64,000 bases of DNA from Novosphingobium sp. MW5 (GTDB lineage Bacteria; Pseudomonadota; Alphaproteobacteria; Sphingomonadales; Sphingomonadaceae), in the NCBI GenBank assembly GCA_025938935.1, contig JAPCWB010000001.1, forward strand, positions 2,294,001 to 2,358,000, in the 5' to 3' direction. Below are positions 35,103 to 43,745 of the stretch, in pieces (position 1 is the first letter of the stretch; each line of letters opens with the position of its first letter). Both the position numbers and the translations under genes were made by a program. Under the pieces are notes generated by a model that made no database searches, was not told the origin of the DNA, and was given only the letters and a program-made list of their open reading frames with translations.

Positions 35103-35390
35103 TCAGCCGGCGAGCAGCCGGCAATGGGAGGGCGGGGTCACTTTGAGACCGGTGAGACCTGCGGGCAGGTGCCAATAGGCGGCATGGATCACCCAGGCCC
35201 AACTGCGGCCTGCCTTGGCCTTGCGGAGCGCAAACCAGGAAGCAGCGGCAAGGGCGATGCCGACAAAGACGTGCTGTGCGAGGATCCCCCAGGTGAAGGG
35301 GACGATCATCCCGGCGAACTCGTCGACGGTCCAGAAGCCGATCAGCTCCGGATCGTCGAGCCGCCGGGGAATGATGTACCGGTCGCTCAT
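35103..35390 (-). CDS. traL: Conjugal transfer protein TraL (VirB3-like)
   Basis: 95 residues matching TraL, the small inner-membrane VirB3-like protein. It begins YIIPRRLDDPELIGFWTVDE, the family's conserved N-terminal segment, then has two hydrophobic helices (about 26-55, AGMIVPFTWGILAQHVFVGI and ALAAASWFAL), and ends with a WAWVIHAAYWHLPAG segment. It lies 27 bp after traA and 13 bp before traE, in the usual order A-L-E-K-B. Length is standard. Confidence 0.9.
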   Translation of the reverse strand: MSDRYIIPRRLDDPELIGFWTVDEFAGMIVPFTWGILAQHVFVGIALAAASWFALRKAKAGRSWAWVIHAAYWHLPAGLTGLKVTPPSHCRLLAG

Positions 35391-35417
35391 GTGTTCCGCC
35401 CTCCCCGGCTTTGCCGA

Positions 35418-35747
35418 TCAAATGATCGCGGTGACCACCGAGGTGACGATCGGCACGCCGGTCCCGACGCCGATTCCGACCCCGACCGGGACCGCGATCT
35501 GCGCGAGGGTGAAGCGGCCCGAAGCGAGCCCGATCAGGCCGCCGGCGAGGCTGAGTACGGTGATGATCTTGCCGCCCGAGCCTTCGAGGAAATCGGTGAA
35601 CTTCTGCAGGGCGGGGGCGAAGGTCGTGTCGGCACCGGCATAGGCGGCGCTGGCAGCCAGGGCCCCGATCGCGACCGGCAGGGCAATGCTCGCAAGCTTG
35701 CCGAGGCGGGTGCCGCGGCGGATCGAGGGGAGGGCAGTGGCATTCAT
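35418..35747 (-). CDS. traA: F-type pilin TraA
   Basis: 109 residues. A long basic leader (ALPSIRRGTRLGKL) precedes a hydrophobic signal (ASIALPVAIGALAASAAYAG). Mature pilin would begin near GADTTFAPALQKF and carry two hydrophobic segments (IITVLSLAGGLIGLASG and QIAVPVGVGIGVGTGVPIVT) separated by a short basic loop, as in F pilin. It is the first gene of the tra operon, with ribosome site GGAGAA 8 bases before the ATG. The S26 peptidase at 26781 is a candidate for its processing. Family assignment rests on position, size and hydropathy more than on identity. Confidence 0.85.
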   Translation of the reverse strand: MNATALPSIRRGTRLGKLASIALPVAIGALAASAAYAGADTTFAPALQKFTDFLEGSGGKIITVLSLAGGLIGLASGRFTLAQIAVPVGVGIGVGTGVPIVTSVVTAII

Positions 35748-36098
35748 GGGGACTATTCTCCGTCTGGTGGCACAGCGGATGTTCGCTGTACGTTCTTGGT
35801 GCGGAGAAGTTCGGCTGTAGGAAATCGAGAACCATTTCCTCTGGCGATTCGCAGGTTCAAAAGTGAAGCCGAAGGCGGAGCAATCGGCGTTCTGCGCGAG
35901 AAACCGACGCGTTTGCGCCGACTTGGATATCTGGTGCGTGGTGCCTGCGCATTGGTGCGCGAATCATGCGCATTTTTGCGCCGGACCTCGGCTGTGTTCC
36001 ATTATGGAAATCCTAGATGTTCCGCATGTGTTCTTTTTGCTTTCCTACAGACGTTCTGCAGGGATAGCTCAAGGCTCAACTGTTCGAGTCGACCAAAC
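35748..36098. promoter_or_regulatory. Divergent control region of the tra operon and XRE regulator
   Basis: 351 bp without a gene, between traA (minus) and the XRE regulator (plus). It must hold the tra operon promoter. At 36010-36017 it contains ATCCTAGA, the exact arm of the palindrome in front of the S24 repressor (2195-2211). That arm is centred in a loose palindrome GGAA-10 bp-TTCC at 36006-36023. I could not assign convincing -35/-10 boxes on either strand. Regulation of tra by the S24 or XRE protein is inferred. Confidence 0.45.
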
Positions 36099-36557
36099 AT
36101 GGACCAGTCACTTCTTGACCTACCGACCCGCGTCGCACGGTTGCTTGGACGCGCAGTCGATGCGAGTGGCAAATCAAACTCCGAAATTGCACGACTGTCA
36201 GGGATGAAGCGTGACAGCCTTCGGCGTTCGCTTTCCGGCGATCGTCCCGTCACGCTCGGCGAAGCTATGGCAATTCTCGATGCAACTGACCATGCGGGGG
36301 AAGACACCCTTTTGCTGTTCCTGCTGGCAGGTGAGGATTTTGCTCTCGAGCAAGTCGGCACAGCACCGGCTCGCTTCCTTGGCGAGTTGTTCAGGCAAGC
36401 CCCATCGGAAATTATTGCAAGACTGGGTGACAATCTCGATGAGCTTCGTCCTCGCTGGGCCAACGGAACTGCAAAGTTTCTGGCACGCACACTTGAGCAG
36501 CACATCGCTGACCTTAACAGCCGCAGCGAACTAATCGCCGAGCGGCTCGCCAGATAA
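36099..36557 (+). CDS. XRE-like helix-turn-helix regulator
   Basis: 152 residues from ATG 36099; an open frame continues far upstream but is antisense to tra genes and noncoding in style. Residues about 20-55 form a Cro/CI-type helix-turn-helix: SGKSNSEIARLSGMKRDSLR, RSLSGDRPVTLGEAM. The C-terminal part is helical (FLGELFRQAPSEIIARLGDN) without a recognised ligand domain. Its place, divergent from the tra operon, suggests a plasmid transfer regulator. It is followed after 14 bp by the AlpA-type gene, probably in one transcript. Ribosome site is weak. Confidence 0.75.
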   Translation: MDQSLLDLPTRVARLLGRAVDASGKSNSEIARLSGMKRDSLRRSLSGDRPVTLGEAMAILDATDHAGEDTLLLFLLAGEDFALEQVGTAPARFLGELFRQAPSEIIARLGDNLDELRPRWANGTAKFLARTLEQHIADLNSRSELIAERLAR

Positions 36558-36571
36558 CTTGGAGGAAAACC

Positions 36572-36784
36572 ATGCGCAGCGAAGCCGCGAGGAACGCCGT
36601 TGAATCACAACCGCTTCGGCTCATTCGTCTTGCTGAGGTCAAGCGCCGGACTGGCATGTCGACTTCGACTATCTATCGCTGGATGAAGGCCGGGAAGTTT
36701 CCCCGATCTCGATCCCTAGGCTTTATAGCTGCATGGTCGGAAGCAGAAGTTGAAGCTTGGATCAAGGCCGCCATTGAGCGCTAA
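36572..36784 (+). CDS. AlpA-family (excisionase-like) DNA-binding protein
   Basis: 70 residues with the AlpA/Prophage-CP4-57 regulator pattern: LIRLAEVKRRTGMSTSTIYR, WMKAGKFPRSRSLG, then AAWSEAEVEAWIKAAIE. This is a MerR-like winged helix in which the first helix pair binds DNA and the WxExEVxxWI segment packs the wing. Such proteins activate integrase/excision or other mobile-element genes. No integrase is visible in the window. Good ribosome site GGAGG is present 6-10 bases upstream. The 3' neighbour is a 298-bp spacer before the SMR pump. Confidence 0.85.
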   Translation: MRSEAARNAVESQPLRLIRLAEVKRRTGMSTSTIYRWMKAGKFPRSRSLGFIAAWSEAEVEAWIKAAIER

Positions 36785-37082
36785 ATTGGCGAACCAATCG
36801 CGTAAGGCGGGTCGGGCAAAAATCCTAGATGCGAGCAGCCTGAATCCCGGGGGCAAGCCGCCGTAAGGCATCCTATTTGCATCGACCGCAAAGTCCGTCG
36901 CTCATGCTTTCCCGGTGACAACCAAGGGACTTTCGCATACCAGAAAGCTGCCGAGAATAGAATTGCAGGCTTGTGGCCCCTGCACCCGCGATGCGGACGC
37001 TTTCCTGCCGTGGCGTAGATGCAACGACGTTGGGACGCGAACTCTCACAAGGGGCCGTCGCTCCCGAAATTAAGGAGCGTAT
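36785..37082. other. Spacer between AlpA-type gene and SMR pump, with CTAG half-site
   Basis: 298 bp with no supported gene. It contains AAATCCTAGATG at 36820-36831, the same 12 bases as 36008-36019 in front of the XRE gene, so the two regulators are bracketed by a direct repeat about 810 bp apart. I looked for a guanidine-type riboswitch upstream of the SMR gene and found no convincing motif. The ribosome site of the SMR gene is AAGGAG. Confidence 0.4.
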
Positions 37083-37412
37083 ATGAGTTATCTGTATCTC
37101 ACTGGTGCAATCGTATCCGAGGTTGTCGCCACCAGCTTCATGAAAGAAAGTGAAGGATTCACCAGGCTGGTGCCCAGCTTGATTACCGTCGTCGGATATG
37201 TCTTCGCATTCTACTGTCTCTCGCAGACTTTGAAATCTATTCCCACGGGCGTAGCTTATGCCATCTGGTCCGGCCTCGGGATCGTATTGGTTTCGGCGGT
37301 TGCTTGGTTGTTTCATGGACAGAAGCTGGACCCGCCTGCTTTGCTCGGAATGGGCATGATAGTTGGCGGCGTCGTTGTGATGAATGCCTTCTCGAACACA
37401 ACTGCACATTGA
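37083..37412 (+). CDS. Small multidrug resistance (SMR/EmrE-type) efflux protein
   Basis: 109 residues with four transmembrane helices. The essential membrane-embedded Glu is Glu13 in [20 protein letters not shown]. Other family marks are [15 protein letters not shown] (helix 3), with the conserved GxxYAxWxGxG, and a C-terminal [11 protein letters not shown] helix. SMR dimers export quaternary cations or guanidinium in exchange for protons; which subtype this is cannot be decided by eye. It is a single-gene unit with ribosome site AAGGAG 5-6 bases upstream, placed between mobile-element regulators and the catabolic region, a common cargo position. Confidence 0.9.
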   Translation: MSYLYLTGAIVSEVVATSFMKESEGFTRLVPSLITVVGYVFAFYCLSQTLKSIPTGVAYAIWSGLGIVLVSAVAWLFHGQKLDPPALLGMGMIVGGVVVMNAFSNTTAH

Positions 37413-37546
37413 TGTCAGTTGCGCTCTGATTATAGATTCCGCTTTGAATTGGCGGAGGAGGGTGCTGGTTGGGGCTACTCCTCCCAACATTGTCGCCGTT
37501 CGATGCTGTGATCGCTCATGCCGAAAGCGGCATTTCTGAGATACCG

Positions 37547-37901
37547 ATGAGACCAAGCAGCGTGCCGAAACCAGAACCAAAGATCTTCGCCACTGACAAC
37601 GGCTTTGCGATCGTTGGGACCAAGGCGACCGACGCTGTTTCCCTCGATGAGATGAGTGAAGTCGTCGCCTACGAGATCGCCAAACTTACTACTGACCTGG
37701 TCTGCTGCGACATCGTGACCGGCTTGGGCGACGAAGAATGCACACACGGTAAATTCGCAGTTTCGACAAGATCATGGCTTACTCGGAAGCCCTGTACGGC
37801 TTCAGTCCGGCTTCAAAAAGAAGTGGCGCAGCCCGTTCATCCTTCTGCCCTTCGCCGCCAACCGCACCATCATCGACAATCGGGTCAAGAACGCCACCTG
37901 A
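37547..37901 (+). pseudogene. Broken small gene, unknown function
   Basis: From ATG 37547 one frame encodes EPKIFATDNGFAIVGTKATD and then MSEVVAYEIAKLTTDLVCCD. The sequence then jumps frame twice (near 37760 and near 37803) to give FDKIMAYSEALYGF and SGFKKKWRSPFILLPFAANR, ending in VKNAT at 37901. Read together this is a compact protein of about 118 residues with a pattern I associate with small uncharacterised proteins carrying a VAYxxxxLTTDLxC core. The second break can be mended by one added C (TTC-CAG-TCC). Decay or sequencing indels are both possible. Family recognition is weak. Confidence 0.45.
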
Positions 37902-38294
37902 CGCATCCTCAAACGGTCCCTACATGCGCCAAAGCGAATGCCGAAGCCTCATTGATGTCGTCAGGAAGAACCGATAACCATCCCAATGAAGGCCTATGTC
38001 GCAGTCGCATGTGCGTCCAAGGAACGGCTTGAGGTTGTCTAGTTTGGCCTCTGAGTTCCCATGGTGGTTGCATCGGCACCTACGACACGGAATAGTCACT
38101 CCAAGAGGAGTGTATTCGGGTCGATATTTTGTTTGGCGCATACTGCGGAGAGCTTGCAGACGCAGTGATGCCCTGCACCTTGCACTGCAGGCGAGCCTTC
38201 GGAGCCAAATGGCCACTTATGGTCATCGCCCGCAGCGCAGCGCCTCCAGAGACGCGCAAGGACGCTTCATGCGGCACGGCAAACGTGCACTCAG
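37902..38294. other. Intergenic region before TonB receptor 3' end
   Basis: 393 bp with no supported gene. Short frames on both strands have Arg/Cys-rich translations without recognisable domains. It may contain worn remnants of older sequence between the conjugation and catabolic regions. No transposase fragment or RNA gene was recognised. Confidence 0.4.
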
Positions 38295-40512
38295 CTACTG
38301 TCCGAACCGGTAGGTCAAGGTCGCGCCAAACGTTCGCGGGGGTTGCCGTAGTCAGCGATGTCCCCGAGAAACGCATAGGACGCAAGCTGGGAAACGACAA
38401 TCTCATCAAGGAGGTTTCGACCCCAGATTGAAAGCGAAAGATCCCCGCTGTCATTGGTATAGGTTAGTGCAGCGTTCAGATAGTGGAACGCCTTCTGCTT
38501 TAGCCTGTTGTCTGGCTCGCTAGCGTAACTTGAGCTGTACGAATCGGTGAAGTTAAAAGCGAGGTCACCTTTTTGTAGCGGAATAGAGTAATCCAGACTC
38601 AGGTTATAAGTGAACTCGGGTGCGTACGGGAGGTTGTTGCCGCGGGCGTTAGCTATGGTGCCGGGTAGCAGGATGAACACCGGGTCCGGGAACGTTGTTG
38701 GCGCGTTGGGATAGTCGGTAAATTCGTTGTGAACGTAGGAAAGACTACCACCCAACTTGAGCCGATTGGTTACCTGCCACTCGACATCTAGATCGATACC
38801 ATAGAGTTCAGCCTTAGCGGCATTGTCGATAAAGGCGTTGGCTCCGACGATATAGCTGACCTGGATGTCATTGTATTTGTTCAGGAACAGGCTTGGATTT
38901 ATCCGGAGGGATTTGCCGAGGAGTTCGGCTTTGAGACCGACTTCATAGGCATCCAGCGCTTCGGACCTGTAGGGCACCGTCTGCGTGAGGAAGGGATCGA
39001 AACCGCCGCTCTTGAAGCCCCGGTTGAATGAAGCATATGCCATGACATCGTCCGCAATCCGGTGATCGAGAGCAAGGCGGAAGGTCACTCTTGATTCATC
39101 GAAGCTGGCATTGACGACCGAGTTAGGCGGCGGCGGACCGGCACCAAGCGCAGTATAGTCGAGGCGTCCAGACGCACTTCGCTCCTCATGCGTATAACGA
39201 ATGCCGGCCGTGAAGTTCGTTGCATCTCCCATAGGCAATGTAGCCTGGCCAAACAGGGCATAGGATGAAGCCTTGAAGCTGTTGTCGAGTTTGAGCGAAT
39301 ATGGCGCCGCTGGATTTGTAAAGATCGTCTCGGATAGAGGATCGAAACCCTCATTGGACCAAAAATAGAAGCCGCCGATCTGCCACTTTAGCTTGCTGCT
39401 TGAGGGTGAGATGAGGCGCACCTCCTGGGTGAATTGCTTACCGTACCAGTGACTGCCTGGCATGACCTCGACGACTGGGAAATTCGTTCCTGCCGCCGAG
39501 AAGGCGATAGAGTTCGAGTACTCTCGATACGCGCTGATACTTGAAAGAGTTGCAAAACCCAGACCCTGGTTGACCGTCAGGCTCGCACCTCCACCCTTGA
39601 ATCTATTGCGGTTTGTGATGTTGGTGTCGACATCCTGAAGGTCACTTTCGACGCCAGGGTCATCGAGACTGGAGAAGAAAGTGCTGTAACCGGGTACCGG
39701 GCGTAGATTGGCACCGAGACTGTTCTTCCGGCTCGTGTAGTCGAGCGCGAGGTTGATCTTGGTCTCGCTGCCCGGTGCCCACGCCAATTTCGTGCGTAGC
39801 GCGAGGTCATGGTCGATCTTGCGGATATCCTCACCGGTCCGGATATTTGTGCCCCAGCCGTTGCCTTGCGTCGTAAACTTGACCGAAAGGTTGGCGTTGA
39901 GATTGTCCGCAACCCGGCCTGTCAGATAAGCAAAGCTTCGACTTGTCAGATAGTTGTCAAGGCTTGTCCGAAGTTCACCACCGACTTCGCCATTCGGCTC
40001 TCGCGTAGTCAGCTGGATCACGCCACCGGTAGCGTTTCGTCCAAACAGGGTGCCCTGAGGCCCCTTGAGCACAGCAACCTGTTCGATATCGGCAAGATCG
40101 GTCAGCCCGAACAGGGCAGAAGCATAGTAGACATCGTCCACGACAAGCGCGACAGGGTTCTCGACGCCCGGGCCAAATGCGGTCGTACCGATGCCTCTTA
40201 TGTGGGGGAGAAGCTTTGGGCTGTCGCGTTGATCGACAGGCCAGACACAACCGTAGACAAGCTACTGACGCTGACGATTCCGACGGTCTCCAGTCTCTCA
40301 TCCGAGACAGTTGAAACGGAGATCGGAACGGACTGAAGGTTTTCCCGCGTCCGCTGCGCGATCACCGTGATTTCTTCCAGCTGAGCGGTGGCGTTGTCAT
40401 CCGCAGTCTCGCAATGTGCGGCAGACGGAAGTGATACACCCAAAAATGCAGATGTAATTAGAATCCGGCTCCTAACGTATGAAGGATATCGTTTTTTTAA
40501 AAAAAAGTCCAT
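38295..40512 (-). pseudogene. TonB-dependent receptor (copy A) with two frameshifts
   Basis: ATG 40512 opens a signal peptide (ILITSAFLGVSLPSAAHC) and the plug start LEEITVIAQRTRENLQSVPI. At a C5 run (G5 at 40204-40208 on plus) the frame breaks; one added C restores PHIRGIGTTAFGPGVENPVA and VLKGPQGTLFGRNATGG. The barrel then reads normally to GDIADYGNP, where another C5 run (38338-38342) breaks it. One more C gives RTFGATLTYRFGQ with the expected terminal aromatic and a stop at 38295. Corrected length is about 740 residues. The protein is clearly paralogous to the intact receptor at 43746-46031 (shared ENLQxVPxxxxxVS, KNSLGAN and NRGFKSGGF segments). Divergent from an AraC regulator. Confidence 0.82.
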
Positions 40513-40639
40513 TTTTTTGCTCCAAATGCTGAAATATAATTCTAATATTCCTGTCAATAAATGCTTTAATTTCAGCCAATCAATAGGAATATTGCGTCGA
40601 TATGATTTTCCAAGATTGATCGAGGGCCACATTGAACAG

Positions 40640-41013
40640 GACTTTTGATCCCGCAGTGGGAAGTTCATTCTGATGCGGTCCGCCTCATGGCAGGCGCCAT
40701 GCCTCTGCTCGAAGATCGCGATGAACAAGGATGAGGTGGCCTTGAGGGAGGCTTTCATCGCGTCCCAGCTTTCGGCAGTCTCGCCGCCCTCCTGAAGGCT
40801 GAGTTCATGTTCAGGCATCGGGCGATCAAAATGCGGGACCAGGGGCTCAATGACCTCGACCGAGCCATCCTCAAGAACTGCTAGGCAAAGCATCATGCCA
40901 CGCTGCGGCCATGCATCGCGCAATTTGTCCATGGGGTTAAAACGGATCACATGCCCAAACAGCTCGCCGCAAGGGGCATTCGCCAGTTCAGCAGGGCAAT
41001 TCTCCGGATCCAC
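40640..41013 (-). other. Possible gene remnant fused in frame upstream of TonB receptor A
   Basis: An open frame from ATG 41013 encodes about 125 residues with ordinary coding composition (CGELFGHVIRFNPMDKLRDA, MMLCLAVLEDGSVEVIEPLV, then ESWDAMKASLKATSSLFIAI). It then runs through an AT-rich, noncoding-like stretch (about 40513-40640) into the receptor gene without a stop. I do not recognise the family. It is either a truncated gene whose 3' end was lost, or a real small gene whose stop is masked by an indel. The receptor's own start at 40512 is preferred because a signal peptide begins there. Confidence 0.35.
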
Positions 41014-41198
41014 GTCGCTCTCCCAAGCGTTGAATAAGGGATAGCAATCCTGTGGCGTGTGCCGTTAGCCGCAATCGGAAATATGGGAGTCAGATGATGT
41101 CCCGGTCGCAACTTGTCGGCGGGGATTGACGGGGAGCACCGCTGGGCCACAATCCGCGCTGGCAAGCTGACGGCGCGCATGTCGACGGGGTATCAGGT

Positions 41199-42133
41199 AT
41201 GGGTGAGACTGCGAAATTTTTGCACCAGATTGACCATGCCCTTGCGGTGAGCGGCTCAGGAAAGCGCTGTAATGCCAGAGTAATGTTCGGATCTGCGAGC
41301 GATCTCTTCGAGCTTGGATGCGCCACCGGCTGCGATGACATACCCCTGCAGGTATCCCCCGGACCACTCCGCGCGCATGTCGGATTGCTCTGTTTCGAAG
41401 GCTTCAGTCTGGGATACAGCCTTGCAAATCGAGACCTCGTGTTCGAACAAAAGGATGTTGGCCCGACGTTATGCCTGCATACGGATTACAACAGCTTTGA
41501 CTTGAACGTGATGGATAGGCCGAGCTTGCAGGTTCGCCCGGCCGGCCGTCCTTCGGTCTGCCTGATCTTCCATGACGACTTTGCGCTGGCGGACGAGGTC
41601 CGTTCCGACTGGCCCAATCTGCACCGATCCGTCGAAGATCTGTGGGCGTCCGTGGACAAGATTTTTCGCCGGATCACCATCATCCCGCCACCAATGGGTC
41701 TCGCGGTCTTCGCGATGTAGTCATCGATTCATCGGAGATCGTGACGATACTTTCGGCATTCCGTTGTGCTCTGCGGACATCCGGCAGTCAGGAACAGAGC
41801 CTGGCCCCGGAGAGCATGATTGAGGCGCTAAGAATATCGAAGCAATACGAATGCAGTAGAGTTGATTTTGTTGCACAGAAAATGAGAATGACGACGAGGA
41901 ACCTCAACTACCGTTCGGTAAAGGAACTCGGTATGTCACCTAAGAAGCTCATCAAAAGCGCGGCCCTGCGTGATGCCATGATTTCCATAACGAGCTGCAG
42001 TAAGACAGGAAAGGCTATTGGAGACATAGCTTTCGAGAATGGATTTGAAAGTTTTTCTCGATTTTCAGCTGATTATCGCATGCTATTTGGTGAGCGACCA
42101 AGCGCTACTTACCAGCGCTATTTCCGCGAATAG
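41199..42133 (+). pseudogene. AraC-family transcriptional regulator (copy A), frameshifted
   Basis: The 5' frame from ATG 41199 encodes a ligand-binding-type domain (LRAHVGLLCFEGFSLGYSLA, NRDLVFEQ, RPSVCLIFHDDFALADEV) and ends prematurely after VDKIFRRITIIPPPMG. The C-terminal part continues in another frame: LRDVVIDSSEIVTILSAFRC, then an AraC helix-turn-helix pair (CSRVDFVAQKMRMTTRNLNY, RSVKELGMSPKKLIKSAALR, then AIGDIAFENGFESFSRFSAD). One added G at the GGG 41696-41698 joins the two. Corrected length is about 311 residues. It is divergent from TonB receptor A and paralogous to the regulator at 46906. It probably activates the nearby transport or catabolic genes. Confidence 0.78.
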
Positions 42134-42251
42134 GGTGGCGTGACCTGCTGCTCGATTGCCACAATGAACAGATCCGGCCGATTGTGCGGATCGTGCCCGG
42201 AGGCTGCCACGCTGTCGCGGTTGCCCGCGAAGTGCGCTGCGACCTCCTTGC

Positions 42252-43556
42252 CTACGTCTCAAGTCGCGATTTTGCACGCCGGATCAACATCCAGACAATC
42301 ACAAATACAAGGGGAGCACTCGCGGAAACGCCATAGTGGAGATCAAGGTCAAAAACGTTCCTGATACTCGTCGCAAAGTGCTCAAGAATTCCGATGGCGT
42401 AGTAGCTGATTGCAACGACCGATAGTCCTTCAACGAGCTGCTGGAGCCGCAATTGTCGCTCAGAGTTGCGCTCCATTGAGACCAAGACCATCGCATTCTG
42501 GCGCTCAATGCGGGTCTCGACTCTGGTCCGCAAGAGCGCAGCAAACTCCTGCAGGCGCTGTTCCAACTGGGCGCTTCGACGTCGGTGAGCTTGGCATGTC
42601 CGCAAGGCAGGAAGAAGCCGCCTCTGAGTAAAGTCGACCAGAGACTGGAATCCCGATACCTTCCCAACGTTTAGATCAGCCAGTCGATCAAGAACGATGG
42701 CTCCGTACGCCTCAGTGGCATCCATCCGATAGTCGATGCTCGCAGAGTCGCGAGCAAGGCGCATGGTCAGGGTCGTAATCTCATCAAGAATAACGGTGTC
42801 ATCTGCTGACGCTTCCAGCACGTTGCGGGCAAGAGAGGCGAGGCCCTCTTCGGTGGCATCCAGCCTGTCCCAACCTTCCCGTGCCAGAGGTAGGCCGAGT
42901 AGTGCCAGGTTGCGATAGTTGCCAAGCTCCTGCAGCCGCTGCGCCCATCTCGAAAGTTCTTCGCGCGGAAGGTCGTTGGCGGCCATCAAGGTCAGCCCAA
43001 AATCATTCTCGTGGATACGGAAGTCGGACCAAATCCGCGCTCCGCGGGTCTTTTCGCTGCCTCCGATATAGCAGCTGACGAGTTCCTGCCTAGAGAAGCC
43101 GATCGACGGAAGCAGCGCCTCAGCCTCAGCTTCGTCTCGGCAAATGAGGATGTGGGTCGCGCGCATCACTTTGCCCGGCAGCGAGCAAGCCCATTGAAGC
43201 GGTTCCCGAAGGGATGTGACGCGGTGGATGTCCCACTCAAGTTCGTCCGTACCGGAGAGTGAAAAGAGCGTAGTGGTAGTCGCCTCATTGTGGCGTTCGC
43301 AGGTAAAGTGGACACCACCAGTCAATTCGCCATTCGTATGGCGCGCGCCCAATTGGAGTGGGCCGCTGACTACCTTGTTGAGTCGAGCGTCGCTTGCGAA
43401 TTCATAGTCTCGATCCACCAACCTCACTAGTTGTACGACATGGCACGGTGCGTCGAACGGCGGCCATGAACGCAAGTGCATTTCCTTGACCAGCGGCCGA
43501 CGCAGGTCATGTTCATCCAAGGCATAATGAGGGGCGTGTTTGAAAGGCACTTCCAT
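42252..43556 (-). CDS. DUF3422 family membrane-associated protein
   Basis: 434 residues of the DUF3422 family (found widely in alphaproteobacteria, function unknown). Marks are FKHAPHYALDEHDLRRPLVK, NEMHLRSW-like start, HFTCERHNEATTTTLFSLSG, GGSEKTRGARIWSDFRIHEN and, near the C-terminus, a helical region with two hydrophobic segments (LVEGLSVVAISYYAIGILEH and SAPLVFVIVWMLI), so it is anchored in the inner membrane by its C-terminus. Intact, single gene, convergent with AraC regulator A. I infer no specific pathway role; the family sometimes lies near genes for aromatic or methylated substrates. Confidence 0.88.
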   Translation of the reverse strand: MEVPFKHAPHYALDEHDLRRPLVKEMHLRSWPPFDAPCHVVQLVRLVDRDYEFASDARLNKVVSGPLQLGARHTNGELTGGVHFTCERHNEATTTTLFSLSGTDELEWDIHRVTSLREPLQWACSLPGKVMRATHILICRDEAEAEALLPSIGFSRQELVSCYIGGSEKTRGARIWSDFRIHENDFGLTLMAANDLPREELSRWAQRLQELGNYRNLALLGLPLAREGWDRLDATEEGLASLARNVLEASADDTVILDEITTLTMRLARDSASIDYRMDATEAYGAIVLDRLADLNVGKVSGFQSLVDFTQRRLLPALRTCQAHRRRSAQLEQRLQEFAALLRTRVETRIERQNAMVLVSMERNSERQLRLQQLVEGLSVVAISYYAIGILEHFATSIRNVFDLDLHYGVSASAPLVFVIVWMLIRRAKSRLET

Positions 43557-43677
43557 GAAGATTTTGATGCCTCGGTCATTAGGTTACTGGACACGAAACA
43601 CTATTCGAGAGCCATCACTTAGGTGAAGTTCCAAACATATGCGTACTGTTTTGCAAATAATGTCGCGGCTTGGGCGC

Positions 43678-43713
43678 AAAAAGAACGGGGCCGGTTCGCA
43701 AAGAACCGACCCC
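43678..43713 (-). terminator. Rho-independent terminator after TonB receptor B
   Basis: On the minus strand, GGGGTCGGTTC and GAACCGGCCCC form an 11-bp stem with one mismatch (43687-43713) and a 5-base loop TTTGC. A run of T's (TTCTTTTTGC) follows at 43678-43684. It lies 33 bp past the receptor stop, the expected place for termination of that transcript. Confidence 0.75.
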
Positions 43714-43745
43714 AATATGACCTTATCCTAGCAGTAACGGTGAAC

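Noticed and set aside
34851-36098. N-terminal extension of the XRE regulator by about 400 residues
   Set aside because: It lies antisense to traE, traL and traA; the helix-turn-helix protein begins naturally at 36099.
36785-37082. Guanidine-type riboswitch upstream of the SMR pump
   Set aside because: No paired ACGR-loop hairpins or other conserved core could be recognised by eye.
40198-41013. A 271-residue protein covering the region upstream of receptor A
   Set aside because: Its second half is the signal peptide and plug of the receptor up to a frameshift, so it is not one natural gene.
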